Positions 22,355 through 32,555 are shown, numbered from the stretch's first letter. The stretch: 64,000 nt of DNA from Gudongella sp964575895 (GCA_964575895.1 CAZNTE010000012.1:1-64000); one strand, 5' to 3'. Numbers and translations: made by a program. The notes: generated by a model not told the origin, from the sequence alone.

Positions 22355-24148
22355 ATGAAGGAATTTAAGAAAATTTTGCCATTTTCAAAAGGTTACAAGT
22401 TAATGTATATATTTGGAATGTTAGCAATTATAATAGCTCAATTATTTAATACTTTAGGACCACTTATAATAAGTAGTACCATTGATTCAATAATTGGTGA
22501 TGTTGAAGTAAGATCATCAATAATCCAATCAATATTCAATGTTTTAGGTGGCAAGGATTATCTAAAGGCAAATCTATGGATTATTGGTGTAATTATAGTA
22601 GTAAATACAGCATTAAGAGGAGTATTTTTATACCTTAAGAGTTTTCTATCAGTTAAGGCTGCTGAAGAAATGTCTATGAAGATTAGAAACAAGCTATATG
22701 ATCACATACAAAAACTCCCTTATAGCTTCCATGTAAAAGCAGATACTGGTGATTTAATACAAAGGTGTAGTTCAGATGTTGAAACCATAAAGAAATTTCT
22801 TGGTGTACAATTAGTTGAGGTTGCTGGTTCAATTTTTATGTTGGTATTTATAGTGTGGATTATGTTCTCACTAAATATTACAATGGGCATTATTTCTGTT
22901 TCACTTATTCCTCTTATCTTCGCATTCGCCTATATCTTCTTTAAGCGAGTTCAAAGAGATTTCAAGGAAGCTGATGAAGCTGAAGCCAAACTATCAACCG
23001 TTTTACAGGAAAATCTTACAGGTATAAGAGTCGTTAAGGCCTTTGCTAGAGAAGGGCACGAATTGGATAAGTTTGATGTGAAGAATATGAATTACAGAAA
23101 TTTAGTTAATAAGCTAATCCTTAATTTGGCAATGTATTGGTCAATTTCTGATCTTATTAGCATGTCTCAGGTAGGAATAGTCATTGTAGCTGGTACCATC
23201 TTAGTGGTAAGTGGAAATTTAACATTAGGCGTTTTGATTGCTTTCATTAGCTATGTGAATATGATAATTTGGCCTGTTAGGCAGATGGGTAGAACTCTGA
23301 CTGATATGGGTAAAGCTACCATTAGTATTGCCAGAATCGATGAGATCCTATCAACGCCAATAGAGGTTTTAATTGAAAATGGTGAAGAACCTGAAATTCT
23401 TGGAAACATTGAATTTAGTAGTGTTGTTTTCGCCTATGACGATGATAAACCGGTCCTGAAGAATATAAGTTTTTCAGTTCTTAAAGGTCAAACCCTAGCT
23501 ATTATAGGTTCAACAGGGTCAGGAAAAAGCTCATTGGTCCATTTATTACCTAGATTATATGAATATAATAGTGGCTCCATAAGAATTGATGGCAGGGAAC
23601 TTAATACAATAGACAAAAAGTGGATCCGACACAATGTTGGACTAGTTTTACAAGAACCTTTCCTATATGCAAAATCTATAAAGGAAAATATTAGACTTAC
23701 AGATCCAACAAAGCCTGATCCCTCAGTGTTTAGAGCAGCTAAAACTGCTTCTATCCATAATGATATAGAGTCATTTGATAAGAAATATGAAACTATGGTA
23801 GGTGAAAGAGGAGTATCATTATCAGGCGGTCAAAAACAAAGAATGGCCATTGCCAGAACTATCATAAGTGAAACACCAATAGTTGTATTTGATGACTCCT
23901 TATCAGCAGTTGATACTGAGACTGATGTTCAAATCAGAAATGCACTAGAAAAAAGAAGAAATAAATCTACAACTATTATTATTTCTCATAGGATATCAAC
24001 AGTTTCCGAGGCGGATATTATACTAGTTATGGATAAGGGGAAGATTATTCAACGAGGAACTCATGAAGAACTAATCTCTACTGAAGGATTATATAAAAGA
24101 GTTTATGAAATACAGTCATCATTAGATGATGATTTAGAAGCAATTTAG
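22355..24148 (+). CDS. Heterodimeric ABC multidrug exporter, subunit with degenerate catalytic site (BmrC-like)
   Basis: Half-transporter of 597 residues when started at the ATG 22355, behind AGGAGGGG. A longer frame from 22319 runs through the terminator and is rejected. Six membrane segments fill residues 1-330, followed by a nucleotide-binding domain with Walker A GSTGSGKSS and a canonical LSGGQ signature. The Walker B ends in VVFDDS, with Asp where the catalytic Glu should be. That asymmetry, paired with the next gene, is the hallmark of BmrCD/TM287-288-type heterodimeric exporters. The pair likely expels hydrophobic drugs. Expression is probably controlled by the leader-attenuator upstream. 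Confidence 0.88.
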   Translation: MKEFKKILPFSKGYKLMYIFGMLAIIIAQLFNTLGPLIISSTIDSIIGDVEVRSSIIQSIFNVLGGKDYLKANLWIIGVIIVVNTALRGVFLYLKSFLSVKAAEEMSMKIRNKLYDHIQKLPYSFHVKADTGDLIQRCSSDVETIKKFLGVQLVEVAGSIFMLVFIVWIMFSLNITMGIISVSLIPLIFAFAYIFFKRVQRDFKEADEAEAKLSTVLQENLTGIRVVKAFAREGHELDKFDVKNMNYRNLVNKLILNLAMYWSISDLISMSQVGIVIVAGTILVVSGNLTLGVLIAFISYVNMIIWPVRQMGRTLTDMGKATISIARIDEILSTPIEVLIENGEEPEILGNIEFSSVVFAYDDDKPVLKNISFSVLKGQTLAIIGSTGSGKSSLVHLLPRLYEYNSGSIRIDGRELNTIDKKWIRHNVGLVLQEPFLYAKSIKENIRLTDPTKPDPSVFRAAKTASIHNDIESFDKKYETMVGERGVSLSGGQKQRMAIARTIISETPIVVFDDSLSAVDTETDVQIRNALEKRRNKSTTIIISHRISTVSEADIILVMDKGKIIQRGTHEELISTEGLYKRVYEIQSSLDDDLEAI

Positions 24149-24159
24149 GAGGTGACCCT

Positions 24160-25977
24160 ATGGAAGATACACAAATACGAAGTAACAAGGTTGAGATAAA
24201 GATATGGAAGGATTTCTTCTTTTATTTAAAGCCTTACAAAAAACAATTTATGAAACTTATTGGTTTCATGGTAGCATTGGGAGTTCTAGATAGTACCTTC
24301 CCTATCTTATCAAAGTATGCAGTGGATAAATTTATTGAGACCAGGTCATTAGAGGGACTTACTGTATTTATTGTTATTTATCTTATGGCAGTAGTTGCAT
24401 TATCACTAATAATATATTTATTTATTAAGTATGCTGGTAGACTTGAGACATCCATGGCTCATGATATTAGAAGAATTGGTTTTATACGTTTACAAGAACT
24501 ACCCCTATCCTACTATGACAACAAAGCAGTAGGGTGGTTAATGGCCAGAATGACATCAGACATAACCAGATTAAGCGAAACAATATCCTGGGGACTGGTT
24601 GATCTTTCTTGGGGTTTTACAATGATGACAGGGGTTACCATATACATGTTTATCTTGAACCCTAAGCTAGCCATGATAACTCTTTCCGTAATTCCAGCTC
24701 TTGCAATAATAAGCACATATTTTCAGAAAAAAATTCTGCTGGCGCAGAGGGATGTTAGAAAGATAAATTCTCAAATAACAGGAGCATATAATGAAGATAT
24801 ACAAGGAGCCAAGACAACAAAAACACTAGGGAGAGAAAAACTCAACCTTGAAGAATTTTCAGTATTAACAACTTCACTTAAAACAAATGCAATTAGAGCA
24901 ACTATACTATCCTCCATTTTCTTACCGCTGGTAATCGGACTTGGTAGTATAGGTACAGCCCTTGCTATAAGTTTTGGTGGAAACTATGTTCTTGAAGGAG
25001 TAATAACTTATGGTACCCTTGTGGCGTTTATATCATATACAGCTCAATTTTTTGAACCTGTAAGACAAATGGCAGTTATATTTGCGGAAATACAAGGAGC
25101 ACAAGCTTCAGCTGAAAGGGTATTCTCACTCTTGAAGGAAGAACCATCAATAAAAGATTCAAAAGAGGTTGTAGATAAGTATGGTGATTTATTTAATCAA
25201 AAAAAAGATAAGTGGCCTGAAATTGATGGTAAAGTGGAGTTTAGAAATGTAAGCTTTTCTTATAACCCTGATGAGCCAGTATTGGAAAATTTTAACATTA
25301 AGGTTAACCCAGGGGAAACTATTGCCCTTGTTGGTGAGACAGGATCAGGTAAATCAACTATTGTAAATTTATTTTGCAGATTTTATGAACCTGTTATGGG
25401 AGAGATCCTAATAGATGATAAAAATTATAAAGATCTACCTATAAATTGGATTCATGACAACTTAGGTTATGTGCTTCAAGCTCCCCATCTATTTAGTGGA
25501 ACTATCAAAGATAATGTAAGATATGGAAAACTAGATGCCACTGATGCAGAGATAATTCAAGCATGTAAACTCGTGGATGCTCATAAATTTATCGCAGAGT
25601 TGGAACATGGGTACGATACACAGGTTGGTGAGGGAGGGAACCTTCTTTCAACTGGTCAAAAACAACTAGTCTCCTTTGCTAGGGCTGTTGTTAGAAATCC
25701 AAGACTTTTTGTCTTGGATGAAGCCACTTCCTCAATAGATACTGAAACAGAGAAAATAATACAAGATGCTATTTCAAAAGTTCTAACTGGTAGAACAAGC
25801 TTTGTTATTGCCCATAGATTATCAACCGTTAGAAATGCTGACAGAATACTTGTCATCCAACATGGAAAAGTTGTTGAAGATGGAACCCATAAAGAATTAA
25901 TTAAAAAAAGAGGTTATTATTATAGCCTGTACAGTAATCAATTTATAGATGAAAAAAGTAAATCAATACTTGGATAG
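24160..25977 (+). CDS. Heterodimeric ABC multidrug exporter, catalytically competent subunit (BmrD-like)
   Basis: Partner half-transporter of 605 residues, 11 nt downstream of the first, with GGAGGTGA before its ATG. It has six membrane segments, then Walker A GETGSGKST and Walker B with the intact catalytic Glu in VLDEATSS. Its signature is altered (LLSTGQKQ instead of LSGGQ), so this subunit supplies the good Walker B and the poor signature while its partner does the reverse. One of the two ATP sites of the dimer is therefore degenerate. An intrinsic terminator follows directly. Confidence 0.9.
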   Translation: MEDTQIRSNKVEIKIWKDFFFYLKPYKKQFMKLIGFMVALGVLDSTFPILSKYAVDKFIETRSLEGLTVFIVIYLMAVVALSLIIYLFIKYAGRLETSMAHDIRRIGFIRLQELPLSYYDNKAVGWLMARMTSDITRLSETISWGLVDLSWGFTMMTGVTIYMFILNPKLAMITLSVIPALAIISTYFQKKILLAQRDVRKINSQITGAYNEDIQGAKTTKTLGREKLNLEEFSVLTTSLKTNAIRATILSSIFLPLVIGLGSIGTALAISFGGNYVLEGVITYGTLVAFISYTAQFFEPVRQMAVIFAEIQGAQASAERVFSLLKEEPSIKDSKEVVDKYGDLFNQKKDKWPEIDGKVEFRNVSFSYNPDEPVLENFNIKVNPGETIALVGETGSGKSTIVNLFCRFYEPVMGEILIDDKNYKDLPINWIHDNLGYVLQAPHLFSGTIKDNVRYGKLDATDAEIIQACKLVDAHKFIAELEHGYDTQVGEGGNLLSTGQKQLVSFARAVVRNPRLFVLDEATSSIDTETEKIIQDAISKVLTGRTSFVIAHRLSTVRNADRILVIQHGKVVEDGTHKELIKKRGYYYSLYSNQFIDEKSKSILG

Positions 25978-26018
25978 AAAAAGATCTCATAGGTTAACTC
26001 CTTTGAGATCTTTTGTTT
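25978..26018. terminator. Bidirectional terminator between exporter and PAP2 genes
   Basis: An 11-bp stem AAAAGATCTCA/TGAGATCTTTT (25979-25989 and 26004-26014) with T-rich flanks on both strands lies where the two convergent units meet. The PAP2 stop codon is inside it. Confidence 0.8.
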
Positions 26019-26632
26019 AAGAACCACTCTTCTTTAATCATACTGATGTAGAATTTATAGAATAGATAGCCTGCTAAAAAACCACCAACTACATCAGTCG
26101 GCCAATGAACACCTAAAAACAATCTACTAATTCCCATAATGCCAATATATAATCCAACAAAAGAATTTATCTTTAATCTATATGAATCTTCTTTCTTAAT
26201 TCTTAGAAGCAAGTATCCTATTGTTAGGAACATAGTCATTGTAACCATAGAGTGACCACTAGGGTAGCTTAAGCCACTTTGTTCCACAAGGAAATAATCA
26301 AATGGTCTATTTCTTTGAAATACTTGTTTTAATAAATGGTTCAATAAATAACTACCCAGGGATGATGTTGTCAGGAGTGTTGCTATATAATACTTTTTCT
26401 TAATAATAAAATATGCAATTACCATTGCCATAGTTGGAAATAGGAAGGTCTCTGATCCAATAAAAGAAACAAACTCCATTATCTTAACCAGAGTCTTATT
26501 TGCATCGTAATGGATAAAATCCAAAACAGCCTTGTCAAACAATATTCCCTCTGATCCTCCCATGGACATTATCCCAAGTATGAGAAATATTAGTAAACTT
26601 ATAACTTGAAAAACCCTTTTCTTCTCTTTCAT
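25994..26632 (-). CDS. PAP2-family membrane phosphatase
   Basis: A 212-residue protein with about six membrane segments and the three phosphatase motifs of the PAP2 superfamily: KQVFQRNRP, SYPSGHS and SRLFLGVHWPTDVVGG. Likely substrates are undecaprenyl pyrophosphate or phosphatidic/phosphatidylglycerol phosphates at the outer face of the membrane; the exact one cannot be told. The start is taken at the ATG 26632, 6 nt after TTGGAGGA. A TTG four codons earlier is part of that site. It sits after the lpd terminator and so is probably transcribed on its own or by read-through. Confidence 0.85.
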   Translation of the reverse strand: MKEKKRVFQVISLLIFLILGIMSMGGSEGILFDKAVLDFIHYDANKTLVKIMEFVSFIGSETFLFPTMAMVIAYFIIKKKYYIATLLTTSSLGSYLLNHLLKQVFQRNRPFDYFLVEQSGLSYPSGHSMVTMTMFLTIGYLLLRIKKEDSYRLKINSFVGLYIGIMGISRLFLGVHWPTDVVGGFLAGYLFYKFYISMIKEEWFLNKRSQRS

Positions 26633-26642
26633 AATATCCTCC

Positions 26643-26674
26643 AAAAAATAAGCAACGGGTCAGCCCGTTGCTTT
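26643..26674 (-). terminator. Terminator of the glycine-cleavage operon
   Basis: The stem GCAACGGG/CCCGTTGC (26652-26659 and 26664-26671) with a 4-nt loop is followed on the minus strand by TTATTTTTT. It starts at the lpd stop. Confidence 0.88.
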
Positions 26675-28089
26675 TATCTTCTTCTCTTTCTCTTTGGTGC
26701 AATATGAATAGCAGCTTCATCTAATCCCAAGGCAGCTTCAAAGAAAGCTTCAGATAGGGTTGGATGAGCATGGATAGTTCTCTTAATTGCACTTACATCA
26801 AGGTTATTAGATATTGCTAAAGCCCCTTCATGTATAAGATCATTTGCATGTGGTCCAAGTATATGAACTCCAAGTATCTTATTATCATCATTAGAAGCAA
26901 GTATTTTTATAATACCATCTGTTTCTCCTAGTGATAATGCCTTCCCATTTGCAGAGAACATAAACTTACTTGATCTGTAGTCTTTACCCATTTCCTTCAA
27001 TTGCTCTTCAGTATATCCCACTTGAGCTACTTCAGTCATGGTGAAAACACATGCAGGCCAATGTTCATGGTTTATATCCGGAGTGTGTCCCATAATAGTT
27101 TCAACTACGAATTCTCCTTGGGATGATGCCACATGGGCAAGTTGGATCCCTTTTGAGTTTACATCTCCTATGGCATAAATTCCAGGTACTGTGGTCTCAT
27201 AGTTATCATCTACCTTAACACCTCTATTGGAGTACTCTATTCCAACTTCTTCAAGGTTAAGTCCATCAACTAATGGTCCTCTACCTGATGCTATTAATAC
27301 ATAGTCTCCCACTACTTCAATTTCTTCATCTTTTTCCTTGTATTTTGCCACTACTCTTAACTTATCTCCCTCTTTTACAATCTCTTTTGCACGAATATCA
27401 ACATAGGTTTCAATTCCTTGCTTTTTAAGAAGAGGAGTTAGTCTCTTTGCAATTTCCTTATCTGCATCCTTAAGTATTCTAGATGCAAGAAGAATTACAT
27501 GAGATCCTAGTTCTTGATAAATACTTGCAAACTCCAGTCCAATAACTCCACCACCTACAACAATTAAGGTTTCAGGTATGTGATCTAATTCTAAGATGTC
27601 ATCTGAAGTTATTACACCTTCAAGATCTACTCCCTTTGTTTCAGTCATTTGTGGGTAAGATCCAGTAGCAATAATGATATTATCAGCTTGTATTTCTCTT
27701 TTTCCGCCTTCAAGAAGTTCTACAATTAGATTGTTTTTATCCTTAAAGGTTGCCTTTCCTGGTACAAACTCAATATTACTATAAGATGCTATAAGTTGCT
27801 CGATCCCAGTAACAAGAGTATTAACTACTTTATTTTTTCTCTCTAATAGTGCTTTCCCGTCAAGACTGTAATTTTCAACAGTTATTCCAAATTCGTTGGC
27901 ATGTTTTAGAGAAGCCATCATTTCAGCATTCTTAAAATAAGTTTTAGTGGGGATGCACCCCCTGTTTAGGCAGGTACCCCCCACTTCTCTATTTTCTATA
28001 AGAATAACTTCAGCTTCCAATTGAGCAGCTTTTATAGCTGCAACATAGCCACCGGGACCAGCACCGATAATAGCTATTCTTTTTGTCAA
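26674..28089 (-). CDS. lpdA: Dihydrolipoyl dehydrogenase (L-protein)
   Basis: Re-oxidises the dihydrolipoyl arm of GcvH with NAD+. The 471-residue flavoprotein has FAD site GAGPGGYVAA, the redox pair Cys40/Cys45 in GGTCLNRGCIPTK, an NAD site VVGGGVIGLEFAS near residue 176 and the catalytic His in HAHPTLSE near residue 445. There is no lipoyl domain. It starts at TTG behind GGTAGGTG; the out-of-frame ATG overlapping it cannot be used. It is the last gene of the gcvT-gcvH-gcvPA-gcvPB-lpd operon, 9 nt after gcvPB, which assigns it to glycine cleavage rather than to a pyruvate dehydrogenase. Confidence 0.93.
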   Translation of the reverse strand: MTKRIAIIGAGPGGYVAAIKAAQLEAEVILIENREVGGTCLNRGCIPTKTYFKNAEMMASLKHANEFGITVENYSLDGKALLERKNKVVNTLVTGIEQLIASYSNIEFVPGKATFKDKNNLIVELLEGGKREIQADNIIIATGSYPQMTETKGVDLEGVITSDDILELDHIPETLIVVGGGVIGLEFASIYQELGSHVILLASRILKDADKEIAKRLTPLLKKQGIETYVDIRAKEIVKEGDKLRVVAKYKEKDEEIEVVGDYVLIASGRGPLVDGLNLEEVGIEYSNRGVKVDDNYETTVPGIYAIGDVNSKGIQLAHVASSQGEFVVETIMGHTPDINHEHWPACVFTMTEVAQVGYTEEQLKEMGKDYRSSKFMFSANGKALSLGETDGIIKILASNDDNKILGVHILGPHANDLIHEGALAISNNLDVSAIKRTIHAHPTLSEAFFEAALGLDEAAIHIAPKRKRRR

Positions 28090-28098
28090 GCATTACAC

Positions 28099-29553
28099 CT
28101 ACCCTTCGTATTTTACGATAATGTCTCGTGCTGCTTTAACTTCATTTGGTCTTCTTACAATTGTATTGTGTGGCGCAGATTTAACCATTTCTGGATCTGA
28201 CGCTGCTTCTTTTGATATTTGAATCATAGCTTGAATAAACTCATCCAAAGTCTCTTTACTTTCCGTTTCAGTTGGCTCAATCATAATTGCTTGATTGATT
28301 ATTAATGGGAAGTAAACAGTAGGTGGATGATATCCTAGATCTAGAAGTCTCTTAGCGATATCAAGTGTAGAAACTTCGCTTAAGGTATCTTTTAAACCTC
28401 CTAATACAAACTCATGCTTATAAATTGTATCTATTGGAAGGTGATAATAGTCTTTTAGCTGACTGCAAATGTAGTTAGCATTTAGAACTGCCATCTCTGA
28501 AGCCCTCTTAAGTCCGTCTCCTCCAAGAGTTAATATATAAGTGTAAGCTCTTACTAGTATTCCAAAATGACCATAAAAATCTTTTACTTTTCCTATAGAA
28601 TTTGGATAATCATAATCAAAATAGTAACCATCTTCATTTTTCTCAACCATTGGAACCGGTAAGAATTCAATTAATCTCTTTTTAACTCCTACTGGACCAG
28701 ATCCAGGCCCACCACCACCATGTGGAGTTGAGAAAGTCTTGTGAAGATTAAAGTGAACAACATCAAATCCCATATCACCAGGTCTTGCATGACCCATAAT
28801 AGCATTTGCATTAGCTCCATCATAATATAATAATCCACCTGCTTCATGAACTATTGAAGCTATTTCTTTAATACCTTTGTCAAATATACCAAGGGTATTT
28901 GGGTTTGTAAGCATTAATCCAGCAGTATCATCTCCAACAGCTGCTCTTAAAGCATCTAGATCTACAAGGCCATCTTTAGTAGATTTTATCTCAACTATTT
29001 TGTATCCTGCCATTCCAGCTGTAGCTGGGTTTGTACCATGTGCTGAATCTGGAACTATGATCTTATTTCTATGGCTTTCACCATTCTTTTCATGGTAAGC
29101 CTTGATGATCATAATTCCTGTTAATTCTCCATGAGCACCAGCAGCAGGTTGTAGAGTCATTCTATCCATTCCAGCAATTTCACAAAGTGACTGCTCTAAT
29201 TCATGTAATAGTTGTAATGATCCTTGAATACAATCAGCTGATTGTAGTGGATGGATATTTGCAAAACCATCATATCTAGCTGTATCTTCGTTTATCTTTG
29301 GATTATACTTCATTGTACAAGATCCTAATGGATAGAAGCCTGTATCAACTCCGTAATTCTTATTTGAAAGGTTAGTGTAGTGTCTAATAACATCTACTTC
29401 TGTCAACTCAGGAAGTTGAAGATCTTCCTCATTAATAAATTCACCTGGAATCAAACTATCCAGTGCCACGTCTTCTACGTCCATAGGAGGTAGCATGTAA
29501 GCTTTTCTTCCTGGTTTAGAAAGTTCAAATATCAGCTTATCATAATTTCTCAT
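28099..29553 (-). CDS. gcvPB: Glycine decarboxylase P-protein, subunit 2 (PLP subunit)
   Basis: The C-terminal half of the split P-protein, 484 residues, carrying the pyridoxal-phosphate lysine in FNLHKTFSTPHGGGGPG. With GcvPA it decarboxylates glycine and passes aminomethyl to the lipoyl arm of GcvH. Its start overlaps the gcvPA stop by one base. The two-gene form is standard for Firmicutes. Length and motifs are intact. Confidence 0.95.
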   Translation of the reverse strand: MRNYDKLIFELSKPGRKAYMLPPMDVEDVALDSLIPGEFINEEDLQLPELTEVDVIRHYTNLSNKNYGVDTGFYPLGSCTMKYNPKINEDTARYDGFANIHPLQSADCIQGSLQLLHELEQSLCEIAGMDRMTLQPAAGAHGELTGIMIIKAYHEKNGESHRNKIIVPDSAHGTNPATAGMAGYKIVEIKSTKDGLVDLDALRAAVGDDTAGLMLTNPNTLGIFDKGIKEIASIVHEAGGLLYYDGANANAIMGHARPGDMGFDVVHFNLHKTFSTPHGGGGPGSGPVGVKKRLIEFLPVPMVEKNEDGYYFDYDYPNSIGKVKDFYGHFGILVRAYTYILTLGGDGLKRASEMAVLNANYICSQLKDYYHLPIDTIYKHEFVLGGLKDTLSEVSTLDIAKRLLDLGYHPPTVYFPLIINQAIMIEPTETESKETLDEFIQAMIQISKEAASDPEMVKSAPHNTIVRRPNEVKAARDIIVKYEG

Positions 29554-30896
29554 TATATCCCCTCCAATACACTGGTAAGTTTGTCAATTTCATCCTTGGT
29601 TCTCTTTTCAGTTACTGCATAAAGAACTCCACCTTCAAACTCTGGATATTCAAGACCTAAGTCATATCCACCAATAATCATTTCTTCTCTAAGAACTGCA
29701 TTTATGTCTGCAGGTTTAAGATCTGATGTGATTGCGAATTCTTTAAAGAATGGTTTATCAAACATAGGCTTAAACTTACCTGATTTTATCATTTGTTCAT
29801 ATGCATAGTGAGCTTTCTTAGTTGATTGTAATGCTACTTCTCTTAATCCTTCTTTCCCTAGAGTAACCATATAAATAGTTGCTGCTAAAGCGTTTAAACC
29901 TTGATTTGAACAGATATTTGAGGTAGCTTTCTCTCTTCTAATATGTTGCTCTCTTGCTGTTAATGTAAGAACGAAAGATCTTTTACCATCTAAATCTTCA
30001 GTTTGTCCAACGATTCTACCTGGTATTTTTCTAATATAATCATTTTTAACTGCCATAAATCCTAAATATGGTCCTCCAAAACTAACTGGAATCCCTAGGG
30101 CTTGACCTTCTCCTACAACTACATCAACTCCAAGATCTCCAGGTTTTTTAAGGATTCCAAGAGAAATTGGATCTACAGCCGCAACAAAGGTTGTCTTCTT
30201 ACCCCTATGAGCAACTTCACCTATTGTCTTAAGATCTTCAATTATTCCAAAGAAGTTTGGACTTTGAACTATTACAGCAGCAGTGTTGTCATTAACCAAG
30301 CCTTCCAATGCTTCAACATCAGTAACTCCATCCTTAACATCAACTTCAATAACCTTAAGGTTCTGTACATGTGCATATGTTTGAAGGATTTTTCTTGCAT
30401 CTGGCTTGACTGATCTAGATATAATAATCTCATCTTTTCTAGAATATGCAGCTGCCATTAATGCTGCTTCAACTATAGCTGTTCCTCCATCATATAATGA
30501 TGCATTTGCTGAGTCCATACCTGTTAAATTCGCAATTAAAGTTTGGAACTCAAAAATATATTGTAGTGTTCCCTGGCTGATTTCAGGTTGATATGGCGTA
30601 TATGATGTATAATACTCACTTCTTGAAATAATATGATTTATTATCGAAGGAATATAATGATCATAAGCTCCTGCACCTAAAAAGCTAGTTAATTTGCTTA
30701 ATGAACAGTTTTTATCTGCTAGCTCTTTTAAATAATTAGTAACTTCCAATTCACTTTTAGCGTTTGGAAGGTCTATCTCTCTATTTAGATGAACATCTTT
30801 TGGAATATCATCAAATAATTGATCTACACTTTCAAGGCCAATGGCCTTTAGCATCTCCTGAATATCTTCAGGAGTGTTTGCAATGTATGGATGCAT
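29553..30896 (-). CDS. gcvPA: Glycine decarboxylase P-protein, subunit 1
   Basis: The N-terminal half of the split P-protein, 447 residues, also of aminotransferase fold but without the PLP lysine. It opens with the typical HPYIANTPEDIQEML and contains SLYDGGTA and SNICSNQGLNALAA segments. It forms the heterotetramer with GcvPB. It lies 3 nt after gcvH and overlaps gcvPB by one base, so stoichiometric synthesis is likely. Confidence 0.95.
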   Translation of the reverse strand: MHPYIANTPEDIQEMLKAIGLESVDQLFDDIPKDVHLNREIDLPNAKSELEVTNYLKELADKNCSLSKLTSFLGAGAYDHYIPSIINHIISRSEYYTSYTPYQPEISQGTLQYIFEFQTLIANLTGMDSANASLYDGGTAIVEAALMAAAYSRKDEIIISRSVKPDARKILQTYAHVQNLKVIEVDVKDGVTDVEALEGLVNDNTAAVIVQSPNFFGIIEDLKTIGEVAHRGKKTTFVAAVDPISLGILKKPGDLGVDVVVGEGQALGIPVSFGGPYLGFMAVKNDYIRKIPGRIVGQTEDLDGKRSFVLTLTAREQHIRREKATSNICSNQGLNALAATIYMVTLGKEGLREVALQSTKKAHYAYEQMIKSGKFKPMFDKPFFKEFAITSDLKPADINAVLREEMIIGGYDLGLEYPEFEGGVLYAVTEKRTKDEIDKLTSVLEGI

Positions 30897-30899
30897 ATA

Positions 30900-31286
30900 T
30901 TATACCTCCTCAGCTAAAAACTTTTCGTAATCCTCACTAGTCATTAACTCTTCTACTTCATCCTTGTCAGTTAATTCTATTTTAACCATCCAGTTCTCGT
31001 ATGGATCTGCATTTAGAAGAGCTGGATCATCTACTAATTCTTCGTTAATAGCCACTACTTTTCCTCCTACTGGAAGGTATACATCTGATGCAGCTTTTAC
31101 TGACTCTACTGCTGCAAAAGCTTCTTCTCTTTCAAACTCATCATCAACTTCTGGTAGTTCAACATAAACGATATCTCCAAGATGATGTTGTGCATAATCA
31201 GCAATACCTACATATGCTTCGTTACCTTCAACTTTAACCCACTCGTGATCCTTTGAATAAAATAATCCTTTTACAACTTTCTCCAT
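30900..31286 (-). CDS. gcvH: Glycine cleavage system H-protein
   Basis: A 128-residue lipoyl carrier that shuttles the aminomethyl group between P-, T- and L-proteins. The lipoylated lysine is Lys64 in AAVESVKAASDVYLP. The fold and length are typical (HEWVKVEGNEAYVGIADYA at the start). It lies between gcvT (15 nt upstream) and gcvPA. No lipoate ligase gene is in the window. Confidence 0.95.
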   Translation of the reverse strand: MEKVVKGLFYSKDHEWVKVEGNEAYVGIADYAQHHLGDIVYVELPEVDDEFEREEAFAAVESVKAASDVYLPVGGKVVAINEELVDDPALLNADPYENWMVKIELTDKDEVEELMTSEDYEKFLAEEV

Positions 31287-31301
31287 TATTAACCCTCCTA
31301 T

Positions 31302-32399
31302 TTATTTTCTTTTAAGAAATTTTTTGCTAATTACTTTAGCTTTAGCGAACTTGTTTCTTATCTTAACATCAATTTCAGTATCTAAGTCCGTAAATCTAGT
31401 ATCAATCAAAGCATTACCAATTATTCTACCAAGAGTAGGACTCTTGTAACCAGTGGTAACATGACCGATCTTTTCTCCATCCTTATAGATTTCATAACCC
31501 TCTCTAGCAATTCCTCTGTCTACTAGTTCGAAACCTACAAGCTTTCTTTTTAGTCCTTCGCTCCATTGTTTATTAAGAGCTTCTTTACCAATAAAATCAG
31601 ATTCTTTATCAAGTTTTACAAAATATTTGAATCCTGCCTCCAATGGAGTTATTTCATCGTCAAACTCATGACCATAAAGTGGAAGTGATGCTTCAAATCT
31701 AAGGGTATCTCTACATCCTAAACCTGTTGGTTTTATACCTTCTTCTTTTCCAGCTTCCAGTATAGCATTCCAAACTTTAACGATTCCGTCATTGTCACCA
31801 TAAACTTCAAATCCATCTTCTCCAGTGTAACCGGTTCTTGAAACCATACATTTTACTCCTGCAACATCTACATCTCTCTTTAAATGGAAGAATTTAATCT
31901 GTGATAAATCATAATCTGTCAACTTTTGTAAGACTTTCTGAGCTAATGGACCTTGAATAGCAACCTCACCAACTGAATCAGAAATATTTTCGATTTCAAC
32001 ATCGAAGTCACCTTTGTGCTCAGTTATCCACTTATGATCCTTATCTGTGTTTGAAGCATTGACTACTAGGTATAAAAACTCTTCATCATAACGATATACT
32101 AGTAGGTCATCAACAACTCCACCTGTTGGATGGCACATTAAAGTATAGATTATTTGATTATCTACCAAAGTTGATATATCATTTGTCATTAGATAATTTA
32201 CAAATTTAACTGCATCTTTACCTTTTACTGTAATTTCTCCCATATGTGATACGTCAAAAAGACCAGCAGCGTTTCTTACCGCTTCATGCTCTGGTACTAG
32301 TCCCTCATACTCCACTGGTAGATACCATCCAGCATAATCAACAACATTTCCCCCAAGCTTAACATGTTCATCATATAAAGGGGTTTTTTTTGCGCTCAT
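31302..32399 (-). CDS. gcvT: Aminomethyltransferase (glycine cleavage T-protein)
   Basis: Releases ammonia from the GcvH-bound aminomethyl group and transfers the C1 unit to tetrahydrofolate. The 365-residue protein has LFDVSHMGEI, a folate-site Asp-containing segment (MTNDISTL) and SRTGYTGEDGFE, all typical. It is the first gene of the operon. A TTGACA lies on the minus strand near 32477, but its -10 partner is ambiguous. I see no tandem glycine-riboswitch structure in the short region before it. Confidence 0.95.
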   Translation of the reverse strand: MSAKKTPLYDEHVKLGGNVVDYAGWYLPVEYEGLVPEHEAVRNAAGLFDVSHMGEITVKGKDAVKFVNYLMTNDISTLVDNQIIYTLMCHPTGGVVDDLLVYRYDEEFLYLVVNASNTDKDHKWITEHKGDFDVEIENISDSVGEVAIQGPLAQKVLQKLTDYDLSQIKFFHLKRDVDVAGVKCMVSRTGYTGEDGFEVYGDNDGIVKVWNAILEAGKEEGIKPTGLGCRDTLRFEASLPLYGHEFDDEITPLEAGFKYFVKLDKESDFIGKEALNKQWSEGLKRKLVGFELVDRGIAREGYEIYKDGEKIGHVTTGYKSPTLGRIIGNALIDTRFTDLDTEIDVKIRNKFAKAKVISKKFLKRK

Positions 32400-32555
32400 T
32401 TAATCACTCCTTCCCAATTTTTATGATATAATTTAGACACTACAACTATTCTACCCTAATGTTTTTGGATTAAACTTATGTCAAAAACTTAAAAATTTGC
32501 AAAATTACAATAATAATGGGTAGTATGATTTCATTATACCTAAGGAGGATTTCTT

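Noticed and set aside
32400..32555. Glycine riboswitch before gcvT
   Set aside because: The 156-bp gap lacks the tandem conserved aptamer cores, and a T-rich expression platform was not found.
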